DNA from: Pseudolysinimonas_A sp049651805 | GTDB lineage: Bacteria; Actinomycetota; Actinomycetes; Actinomycetales; Microbacteriaceae | Assembly: GCF_049651805.1 (NCBI RefSeq) | Contig: NZ_JBASCU010000031.1 | Coordinates: 1-64,000, forward strand | DNA: 64,000 nucleotides | Direction: 5' to 3' | Part shown: positions 39,517 to 46,152 of the stretch, one piece after another | Layout of the letters: every line of letters starts with the position of its first letter | Numbering within the stretch: position 1 is the stretch's first letter | Made by a program: the position numbers and the translations under genes | Notes under the pieces: generated by a model | Told to the model about the DNA's origin: nothing | Seen by the model: the letters and a program-made list of their open reading frames with translations, nothing else | The model's database searches: none

Positions 39517-41019
39517 TCAGGCCAACAGGAACACCGTCGCCAGGTACGCGACGATCGACAGCACGATCGCGTAGGGCAGCGCCATCCACATCATCTTGAC
39601 GTACCCGAGGCGAATCAGCGGGGCGAGGGCCGACGTGAGGAGGAACAGGAAGGCGGCCTGCCCGTTCGGAGTCGCGATGCTCGGGATGTTGGTTCCGGTG
39701 TTGATCGACACGGCGAGCAACTCGAACTGCTCGCGGGACAGGCTTCCCGCGAGGAATGCCTGCTCGACCTCGGTGATGTAGATCGTCGCGACGAACACGT
39801 TGTCGCTGATCGCCGAGAGCACGCCCGCGGCGATGAAGATGAACGAGAGCTGCCCGGTGCCTTCCTGGGCGAGCACGGCGTCGATCACCGGCTTGAACAG
39901 CTCCTGCTGTTGGATGACGGCGACGATCGCGAAGAAGGTGACGAGCAGCGCGGTGAACGGCATCGCCTCTTGGAAAGCCTTGCCGATCGCGTGCTCGTTC
40001 GTCACTCCGTTGAACGCGGTGGCCAGCACGATGACCGACAGGCCGATGAGGCCGACCTCGGCGACGTGCAGCGCCAGTCCGACGACGAGTGCCAGTGCGG
40101 TGAATCCCTGCACGATGAGTCGGGCGCGCATCTTGGGGGTGCGACCTTCGCTCTCTCGCGCATCCCAGTGCTCCATGACCTCGCGAACCGAGGCCGGGAG
40201 CTCTGCGCCGTAGCCGAACAGGCGGGTGCGTTCCAACAGCACGCACATCAGCAGCCCGACGATGAACACGGGAATCGACACGGGGGCGACGCGCAGGAAG
40301 AACTGCGCGAAGTCCCAGCCCATCGTCTCGCCGATGAGCAGGTTCTGCGGTTCTCCGACCAGCGTCGCGACCCCGCCGAGGGCGGTGCCGACCATCGCGT
40401 GCATCATGAGGCTGCGCAGGAACGACCGGAACGTCTCCATATCGCTCTCGCGGCCCGGCTGAACGTAGTCGTCGTCGTCGTGATCGTGGTCGTCATCGAA
40501 TCCGCGACCCGAGATGAAGCGGTGATAGACGGTGTAGAGGCCGGTGGCGACGGCGATGACGACTGCCGCGACGGTCAGGGCGTCGAGGAAAGCGGAGAGC
40601 ACCGCCGACAGCGCCGAGAAGGTCAAGGCGAGCAGGATCTTCGACTTGACCGCGACGAGCAGCTTCGTGAACAGCATGAGCAGCAGGTCGCGCATGAAGT
40701 AGATGCCGGCGACCATGAACATCAACAGCAGGAGGACGGGGAAGTTCGCCTCGGTCTCCCGGAAGACGTCGTCGGGGGAAGCCATGCCGAGGGCGACCGC
40801 TTCGATCGCGAGGAGGCCGCCGGGCAGCAGCGGGTAGCACTTGAGCGCCATCGCGAGCGTGAAGATGAACTCGGCGACGAGCAACCACCCGCCCACGAAG
40901 GGATCGATGGCGAGGAACATGATCGGGTTCGCCGCCAGGAAGGCAAGGATCGTGATCTTGTACCAGCGGGGGGCGTTGCCGAGAAAGTTGCGGGCAAGCG
41001 AGGGGGCGAGGGTCTTCAC
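39517..41019 (-). CDS. nhaB: NhaB-type Na+/H+ antiporter
   Basis: 500 residues, twelve or so membrane segments. Long stretches read as in E. coli NhaB from memory: GWLLVAEFIFTLAMALKCYP, FLRSLMMHA.VGTALGGV, LALHLAEVGLIGLSVI-like, NEHAIGKAF and TPNGQAAFLFLLTSALAPLIRL. It would exchange Na+ for H+ across the cytoplasmic membrane. A cytoplasmic loop near residue 170-185 is rich in Asp and His (DDDHDHDDDD). GTG at 41019 has AGGAG 5 nt upstream, better than a GTG 18 nt earlier. Divergent from amtB. NhaB is mostly a gammaproteobacterial protein, so transfer is possible. Confidence 0.93.
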   Translation of the reverse strand: MKTLAPSLARNFLGNAPRWYKITILAFLAANPIMFLAIDPFVGGWLLVAEFIFTLAMALKCYPLLPGGLLAIEAVALGMASPDDVFRETEANFPVLLLLMFMVAGIYFMRDLLLMLFTKLLVAVKSKILLALTFSALSAVLSAFLDALTVAAVVIAVATGLYTVYHRFISGRGFDDDHDHDDDDYVQPGRESDMETFRSFLRSLMMHAMVGTALGGVATLVGEPQNLLIGETMGWDFAQFFLRVAPVSIPVFIVGLLMCVLLERTRLFGYGAELPASVREVMEHWDARESEGRTPKMRARLIVQGFTALALVVGLALHVAEVGLIGLSVIVLATAFNGVTNEHAIGKAFQEAMPFTALLVTFFAIVAVIQQQELFKPVIDAVLAQEGTGQLSFIFIAAGVLSAISDNVFVATIYITEVEQAFLAGSLSREQFELLAVSINTGTNIPSIATPNGQAAFLFLLTSALAPLIRLGYVKMMWMALPYAIVLSIVAYLATVFLLA

Positions 41020-41323
41020 AGGTCTCCTATTCGTCACGACGCGTTCGCGTCGGCCGACCAGGCTTCCCGGCGCTCCTGACTAGAGCTTATCGGGGCGCAT
41101 CGGGGCCGGTCGGCGGGGACTCGAAGCGAATCGGAGGGCCTCCGAAACACGATGTTTACACCGGCAGGGCGTGTGTAACATTCGCGAAACATTTCCCACG
41201 CGCCCCGGTAACCTCACGCCGCCAGACTGAGCCGCGTACCCGAGGTAGCAAGTCCCCTCACCGAGCGCGACGTTCCAACGGTGCAATCTTGCAAGCTCCC
41301 AGAGAGGTAATTGGTCGAATCCA
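41020..41323. other. Intergenic region between nhaB and amtB
   Basis: 304 bp without a gene. It holds the nhaB ribosome binding site, the GlnR-like box at 41175-41212, and a near-palindrome (TGTTTACAC...GTGTGTAACA, about 41154-41180) touching that box. No terminator or small ORF of note was seen. Confidence 0.7.
41175..41212 (+). promoter_or_regulatory. GlnR-like binding box upstream of amtB
   Basis: GTAAC-6nt-GAAAC-6nt-CACGC-6nt-GTAAC. The first two half-sites match the actinobacterial GlnR consensus (GTnAC-n6-GAAAC) exactly, the fourth matches in four of five bases, the third is poor. The spacing is regular at 11 bp. It lies 112 bp before the amtB start, consistent with activation under nitrogen limitation. 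Confidence 0.65.
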
Positions 41324-42568
41324 ATGGATAGTGGCACTTTTGCATGGGCGGTGACCGCCGGCGCCCTGGTTCTCTTCATGACGCCTGGTCTCGCGTTCTT
41401 CTACGGCGGTCTCGTCAAGGCCAAGAGCGTCATCAGCATGATGATGATGAGCTTCGGCTCGATGGCTCTCATCGGCGTCCTGTGGGTCCTGTACGGGTTC
41501 AACATGGCGGCCGTCGGTGACCCGGCCCAGTTGTTCGGTGACCCGTTCTCTACGTTCGCGCTCAGCGGCGTGGCGGAGTCGGATCTCGTGCTTGCCTTCT
41601 TCGGCGCGACCTTCGCGATCATCACCGTCGCGCTCGTCTCGGGCGCGATCGCTGACCGCGCGAAGTTCGGGTCGTGGCTGATCTTCGCCGGTCTCTTTGC
41701 CACCGTCGTCTACTTCCCCGTTGCGGCGTGGGTTTGGGGCGGCGGCTGGATCATGAACCTCGGCAACACCTTCGGGTGGGACGAGTTCGTGCTCGACTAC
41801 GCCGGTGGTACCGCGGTCCACATCAACGCGGGTGCTGCCGCTCTTGCGTTGGCGCTCGTGCTCGGCAAGCGCATCGGCTTCGCCAAGGGTGCTCACCAGC
41901 CGCACAACCCGCCATTCGTGCTTCTCGGCGCGGCGATCCTGTGGTTCGGCTGGTTCGGCTTCAACGGTGGCGCTGAGGCGGCATGGGTCTACGCGGACGG
42001 CAGCTACGGCTCGCTCACCGCTGACGGCACGTTCCTCGGAACGATCGTCGTGAACACGCTGGTTGCTCCGGCGGCGGCGGTTCTCAGCTGGCTCATCGTC
42101 GAGAAGATCAAGGATGGCAAGGCCACCTCGATCGGTGCCGCGTCGGGTGCCGTGACCGGTCTCGTCGCGATCACCCCTGCCTGTGCGTTCCTTGAGCCCG
42201 GCTGGGCGATCGTGCTCGGCATTCTCTCGGGCGCGATCTCGGCGCTCGCGGTCGAGCTGAAGTTCAAGCTCGGCTTCGACGACTCGCTCGACGTTGTGGG
42301 TATCCACCTCGTCGGCGGCATCGTCGGCACGCTGTTCCTCGGCTTCTTCGCTAAGGGCACCGGCCTGATCTACAGCGGTTCGTTCAACCAGCTCGCGCTG
42401 CAGGCGATCGCCGCGTTCGGTGTGATGATCTTCTCCTTCGTCGCGGCGTTCATCATCGGCTTCGTCATCGAGAAGACGATCGGCTTCCGCGTCAAGAATG
42501 AAGACGAGCTGGCCGGCATCGACACGGTCGTGCACGGTGAAGAGGGCTACGTCCTCGACGCCAAGTAA
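41324..42568 (+). CDS. amtB: Ammonium transporter
   Basis: 414 residues with eleven membrane segments and no signal peptide. The two pore histidines are His166 (GGTAVHINAG) and His328 (DDSLDVVGIHLVGG); FYGGLVKAKSVISMMMMSF and LWFGWFGFNGG are also typical. It conducts ammonium into the cell. A GlnR-like box upstream suggests nitrogen control; no glnK gene follows. Instead a degenerate paralog lies 73 bp downstream behind a strong hairpin. Confidence 0.96.
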   Translation: MDSGTFAWAVTAGALVLFMTPGLAFFYGGLVKAKSVISMMMMSFGSMALIGVLWVLYGFNMAAVGDPAQLFGDPFSTFALSGVAESDLVLAFFGATFAIITVALVSGAIADRAKFGSWLIFAGLFATVVYFPVAAWVWGGGWIMNLGNTFGWDEFVLDYAGGTAVHINAGAAALALALVLGKRIGFAKGAHQPHNPPFVLLGAAILWFGWFGFNGGAEAAWVYADGSYGSLTADGTFLGTIVVNTLVAPAAAVLSWLIVEKIKDGKATSIGAASGAVTGLVAITPACAFLEPGWAIVLGILSGAISALAVELKFKLGFDDSLDVVGIHLVGGIVGTLFLGFFAKGTGLIYSGSFNQLALQAIAAFGVMIFSFVAAFIIGFVIEKTIGFRVKNEDELAGIDTVVHGEEGYVLDAK

Positions 42569-42581
42569 TACCGGTTAGGTC

Positions 42582-42597
42582 CGCGGACATGTCCGCG
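42582..42597. promoter_or_regulatory. Perfect 16-bp palindrome after amtB
   Basis: CGCGGACATGTCCGCG, directly before the UUCG terminator and 44 bp before the next gene. It could bind a dimeric regulator or extend the terminator structure. Confidence 0.5.
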
Positions 42598-42629
42598 CGG
42601 GGCGCCGTTCCTTCGGGAGCGGCGCCCCG
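42598..42629 (+). terminator. Terminator-like hairpin with a UUCG tetraloop after amtB
   Basis: A 14-bp stem, one G-T pair, closed by C(TTCG)G, an extra-stable tetraloop. Arms 42598-42611 and 42616-42629. The T-run is weak (ACCTTTG), so termination may be partial and read into the amtB-like gene. Confidence 0.8.
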
Positions 42630-42641
42630 TACCTTTGTGTC

Positions 42642-43655
42642 ATGACACCGCTCTTCGTCGCGATCTCCTTCGCGGCGGGGGCGCTGGCCACCCTGTCGAT
42701 CTACCAACTTGTTCGCCCGGTGCTGGGCGGACGGATGGTGTGGCCGGCGACCGCCGCCGCCGTTCTCACGACGGTCGTCACGGCATCCGTCGGGGTGCTC
42801 ACCGACGCGGCGCGGCTCGACTACCTGCTGGGCATCTCGGCTTTCACCCTGCCCGTGTTGGTGCTGCTTGAAGCGGCGGCCAGCGGGTCGGGGGCCGATG
42901 GGTTGGCGCGCTGGGTGCTGATGCTCGCATGGGGCCTGATCGTCTTCCCCGCGGCCGTGCTCATTCCGCCCCTCGTCACCGAGGGGTGTCGCTTCGAGGG
43001 CTGCGGCATCGTCGACTTCGGCGGAGGGCTCCCGCTGTTCGTCTCGTCGTCGGCGTATGTGCTGTTGGCGTGGTCACCGATGCGCGCCCGCGCGGTCGCC
43101 CTCGTGCGGGGGAGCGAGGCGATCGCCGGCATCCTGGGGTTCTGGATCGCGTTCGCGGTCTGGCTGGTGAGCCTCGAGGTCGCCCTTGACGCGTACGTGC
43201 CGCGTATCCTGCTCGCCGGAGTGGTAGGCCCGGCGTCCGGGGCGCTCGGCTGGCTCCTGGTCGACACCCTGAAGGCGACCGGACGGCCGGTGACTCGCTC
43301 GCTGGGCTTCGGGTTTCTCGCCGGCATCGCCGCGACCGCATCCGGTGCCGTCACGGTGTCGTTTCCCTGGTCGGCGGTCGTCGGCGTGCTGGCGGGAATC
43401 GCGGCCGCAATCGTGCACGCCGCACGGCCCCTCGCCAGCGCGGGTGTCGCCCCCCGTTGGGGACTCTCCCTTCTCGCAGCAACGGCGGTCGGGTTCCTCG
43501 CCCCGCCGATCTCCGGCGACACGGTCGGCATCCTGTTCAGCGCTCAGGTCGGAGTGCTGTGGACTCCGATCGTCGCCTTCTTCGGGGTTGCCGTGGGTGC
43601 GGCCGTCGTGTCGGCACCGGTTTGGGTGCTGCTTCAGCGCCGGCAGTCGACGTGA
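42642..43655 (+). CDS. Degenerate ammonium-transporter-like membrane protein lacking the pore histidines
   Basis: 337 residues, about ten membrane segments. It aligns by eye with the second half of the neighbouring AmtB: IVDFGGGLPLFVSSSAYVLL against DYAGGTAVHINAGAAAL, and LLAGVVGPASGALGWLLVDTL against VNTLVAPAAAVLSWLIVEKI. Where AmtB has His166 this protein has Phe133; at the second pore histidine it has Leu277, and the DDxxD motif is gone. Ammonium conduction by the usual mechanism is unlikely. It could be a sensor, a partner of AmtB or a different channel. A DUF2071 gene overlaps its stop. Confidence 0.65.
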   Translation: MTPLFVAISFAAGALATLSIYQLVRPVLGGRMVWPATAAAVLTTVVTASVGVLTDAARLDYLLGISAFTLPVLVLLEAAASGSGADGLARWVLMLAWGLIVFPAAVLIPPLVTEGCRFEGCGIVDFGGGLPLFVSSSAYVLLAWSPMRARAVALVRGSEAIAGILGFWIAFAVWLVSLEVALDAYVPRILLAGVVGPASGALGWLLVDTLKATGRPVTRSLGFGFLAGIAATASGAVTVSFPWSAVVGVLAGIAAAIVHAARPLASAGVAPRWGLSLLAATAVGFLAPPISGDTVGILFSAQVGVLWTPIVAFFGVAVGAAVVSAPVWVLLQRRQST

Positions 43656-44383
43656 TGCTGCCCGAGCCGATCCGGCGTACCGCACCTCCCCTCGCGGGCC
43701 GCACGATCGCGAGCCAACGCTGGAGCGACCTCACCTTTCTGCACTGGCGCGTCGCCCCTGCCGTCGTCGCTCCGCTGTTGCCGCCCGGGGTGGTGCCCGA
43801 CGAACACGACGGCGGCACGTGGGTGGGCCTCATCCCGTTCCTGCTCGACCGGGCGACCCTCTTCGGCAGCCCGCCCGTGCCGTACGTCGGCAGCTTCGTC
43901 GAGGTCAACGTGCGCCTCTATGGCGTCGATGCGACGGGGCGCAGGGGAGTGGTGTTCCGGTCACTCGAGGCGTCGCGTCTCGCGGCGGTGCTCGCGGCGC
44001 GCGCAGTGTTCGGGTTGCCCTACTTCTGGTCGCGAACGACGATGGATGCCGCGGACGGCGTCATCCGGTACAGCTCGCGACGGCGTGGGGGAGGGCCGGC
44101 GAGCACGATCGTCGCGCGGCCCGGCGCTGTGGTGCAAGCCGATCCGCTCGCCGACTTTCTCACCGCGCGCTGGGGGATGTTCACCGCCCGGGGTGGGCGC
44201 ACCCGGTTGCTGCCGAACGAGCACGAGCCGTGGCCGATCCACTCGGCGGAGCTGCTGGAACTCGACGACGAGCTCGTCGCGGCCGCGGGGCTGCCGGGGG
44301 TGACGGGTCGGGCACCCGACTCGGTGCTGTTCTCACCCGGGGTGACGACTCGATTCGGGTGGGAGGTCGGGCGCGGCGAGTAG
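43655..44383 (+). CDS. DUF2071 (YqjF-like) family protein
   Basis: 242 residues with the DUF2071 plan: WSDLTFLHWRVAPAVVAPLLPPGVVPDEHDGGTWVGLIPF at the start, VPYVGSFVEVNVRLYGVD, a central GLPYFWSRTTMD and a C-terminal SPGVTTRFGW. The family shares a fold with acetoacetate decarboxylase but its activity is unknown. The ATG overlaps the previous stop by one base (TGATG). Its own TAG stop is part of the promoter hexamer of the next gene. Confidence 0.88.
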   Translation: MLPEPIRRTAPPLAGRTIASQRWSDLTFLHWRVAPAVVAPLLPPGVVPDEHDGGTWVGLIPFLLDRATLFGSPPVPYVGSFVEVNVRLYGVDATGRRGVVFRSLEASRLAAVLAARAVFGLPYFWSRTTMDAADGVIRYSSRRRGGGPASTIVARPGAVVQADPLADFLTARWGMFTARGGRTRLLPNEHEPWPIHSAELLELDDELVAAAGLPGVTGRAPDSVLFSPGVTTRFGWEVGRGE

Positions 44384-44386
44384 CGT
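44381..44386 (+). promoter_or_regulatory. -10 element of a leaderless NERD-gene promoter overlapping the upstream stop codon
   Basis: TAGCGT begins with the TAG stop of the DUF2071 gene and ends 6 nt before the ATG at 44393. Confidence 0.55.
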
Positions 44387-44392
44387 GCCGCC

Positions 44393-44965
44393 ATGACCCA
44401 GGATCGCGGCTTCGCGGGCGCCTCGGCCTACCGTGAGAGCCTGCGGCAGGCCGGGTCCCGTGACGCGCGGGCCTGGCGTGCCGGAGCGGTGGGGGAGGCC
44501 ATCGTCGGTCGGATGCTCGCCGACGCCGCCGTGCGCACCGTGCACGACCGTCGCGTTCCCGGCAGTGACGCCAACATCGACCACATCGCCATCGCGCCGA
44601 GCGGCGTCTACGTGATCGACGCGAAGAACTACACCGGACGACCGCGGGTCGACACCTACGCCGGCAGTGACACCACCCCGCGACGCCTGCTCGTCGGGCG
44701 CGACGACCACACCCACCTCGTGCACGCCATGCGCCGCCAGGTGCGCGTGGTCGAGGCGGCGCTCGACGATCCCGCGGTGCCGGTGCGCGGCATCCTGTGT
44801 TTCGTCGGCGTCGAGTGGGAGGTGATCAACGGCTACCTCGTGCACGGCGTCGGCATCACCTCGCCCGACGGGGTCGCCGCGCTGCTCGCTGTTCCGGGGC
44901 CGCTCGACGGGGGGCGACTGGGTGCCGTGCACCGAAAGCTGGCGGCGGCGCTCGAACCGGCGTGA
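44393..44965 (+). CDS. NERD-domain protein (putative nuclease fold)
   Basis: 190 residues. The NERD core is clear: GAVGEAIVGRML (Glu35), NIDHIAIAPSGVYVIDAKNYTGRP with Asp63 and D76-A-K78, which is the restriction-endonuclease-like D-(x)n-DxK arrangement. The domain is predicted to bind or cut DNA or RNA; no partner domain is attached. Start fixed by leaderless promoter. A second protein with a similar acidic core is encoded 27 bp downstream, which may make a functional pair. Confidence 0.85.
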   Translation: MTQDRGFAGASAYRESLRQAGSRDARAWRAGAVGEAIVGRMLADAAVRTVHDRRVPGSDANIDHIAIAPSGVYVIDAKNYTGRPRVDTYAGSDTTPRRLLVGRDDHTHLVHAMRRQVRVVEAALDDPAVPVRGILCFVGVEWEVINGYLVHGVGITSPDGVAALLAVPGPLDGGRLGAVHRKLAAALEPA

Positions 44966-44992
44966 GGCAGCTAGGTCGGGCATAGTCGAGGG

Positions 44993-45628
44993 GTGGCGGG
45001 TCAACGGCAGCGGCAGTCGCGACTGCAGGGATTGCTGACCGACCTCGGGCGCAAACCGGCTGGTGTGCGTCCGCCCGCGCCGCGGCTGGACAACATGCCC
45101 GCCGAAGCAGCCGAGCGCGTGCTTGAGCTCTTCCGCGCGCTCGGAGGCACAGCGGAGTCGATGGTGGTCTTCCGCCCGGGCGTCTGGGACATCGTGCTCG
45201 CCGACGGTTCGCTCGTCGAACTCGACGAGGAGCAGCACTTCAATCGATACCGCCGCATGTCGCTCGAGCCGGCGTGGGCCGAGTCGTTGCCGTGGACCGA
45301 CGACTACCGCCGATACTGCGATGAACACGAGATGGCCAGCCTGCGCAAGGCGAGTCGCGGCGGCTACTGGGCCAGCCCCTCGACGGAGCGGATGTTCGGC
45401 CCGGCCGACCCACCCGGAACGTTCGGCCCGTCGGGCTCACCCCGGTGGAAACAACGCGCCCTCTATGACGCGATGCGCGACGCCCTTGCGGCCGCAGGAG
45501 CCGTGCGGCTGTCACGCGTCGCCGTGTGGGATGAACTCGGTGGCACGACGCTCGCACGGGTGCTCGACGATCGCGCGGAGGCCGACCACGAGGCGTTGGC
45601 CGAACTGGTCGCGCTCAGGTCGACGTGA
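44993..45628 (+). CDS. Hypothetical protein with a nuclease-like acidic core
   Basis: 211 residues, soluble. I do not recognise a family with certainty. A short basic N terminus (MAGQRQRQSRLQ) leads to a core RPGVWDIVLADGSLVELDEEQHFNRYR with Asp66, Glu77, Asp78 and His82, similar in form to restriction-endonuclease-like nucleases. The C-terminal part (PRWKQRALYDAMRDALAAAG) is helical. GTG start after GAGGGG. It is followed by a convergent tRNA-Val gene. Confidence 0.65.
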   Translation: MAGQRQRQSRLQGLLTDLGRKPAGVRPPAPRLDNMPAEAAERVLELFRALGGTAESMVVFRPGVWDIVLADGSLVELDEEQHFNRYRRMSLEPAWAESLPWTDDYRRYCDEHEMASLRKASRGGYWASPSTERMFGPADPPGTFGPSGSPRWKQRALYDAMRDALAAAGAVRLSRVAVWDELGGTTLARVLDDRAEADHEALAELVALRST

Positions 45629-45647
45629 CGAGAGAGACGGGAGGTGG

Positions 45648-45720
45648 TGGGCGATACCGGACTCGAACCGATGACCTCTTCCGTGTGAAGGAAGCGCGCT
45701 ACCAACTGCGCCAATCGCCC
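45648..45720 (-). tRNA. tRNA-Val (anticodon CAC)
   Basis: A complete cloverleaf of 73 nt on the minus strand: acceptor GGGCGAT/ATCGCCC, anticodon loop TTCACAC between CTTCC and GGAAG, T-loop GGTTCGAGTCC. The CCA end is encoded (45645-45647). It is a near-copy, in opposite orientation, of the tRNA-Val at 46075. Confidence 0.97.
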
Positions 45721-45849
45721 GCGGCCTCCATCTTGCCACAAGGGTCGACGCCGAATCGCTGTCCGGGAGGTCGCGTAACACGCCCTCGGTTGGTTTGGCC
45801 GGGGTCGGGGCATCGGCTAGAGTCGAACCCGCACGCGCAAGCGTGTAAC

Positions 45850-45921
45850 GCGGATGTGGCGCAGTGGTAGCGCATCACCTTGCCAAGGTGAGGGTCGCGA
45901 GTTCGAATCTCGTCATCCGCT
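45850..45921 (+). tRNA. tRNA-Gly (anticodon GCC)
   Basis: Cloverleaf with acceptor GCGGATG/CATCCGC, anticodon loop TTGCCAA between TCACC and GGTGA, and T-arm GAGTTCGAATCTC. No encoded CCA. Confidence 0.97.
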
Positions 45922-45971
45922 CGAGGGAGAAGTCTCACGGTTCATCCGCTGTTCGGGATGGCCGCTCACGT

Positions 45972-46042
45972 GGTGGCGTGGCCGAGAGGCGAGGCAGCGG
46001 CCTGCAAAGCCGTCCACACGGGTTCGAATCCCGTCGCCACCT
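45972..46042 (+). tRNA. tRNA-Cys (anticodon GCA)
   Basis: Cloverleaf with acceptor GGTGGCG/CGCCACC, anticodon loop CTGCAAA, T-arm CGGGTTCGAATCCCG. No encoded CCA. Confidence 0.97.
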
Positions 46043-46074
46043 CTCTCAATCCGATCCGGTCGCCAGCCGGGAGC

Positions 46075-46146
46075 GGGCGATTGGCGCAGCGGTAGCGCGC
46101 TTCCCTGACACGGAAGAGGTCACTGGTTCGATCCCAGTATCGCCCA
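46075..46146 (+). tRNA. tRNA-Val (anticodon GAC)
   Basis: Cloverleaf with acceptor GGGCGAT/ATCGCCC, anticodon loop CTGACAC between CTTCC and GGAAG; CCA is encoded (46147-46149). Followed by a rho-independent terminator. Confidence 0.97.
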
Positions 46147-46152
46147 CCAATT

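Noticed and set aside
45648..46149. tRNA cluster as an integration site of a mobile element
   Set aside because: No integrase, no duplicated tRNA end and only housekeeping genes nearby.
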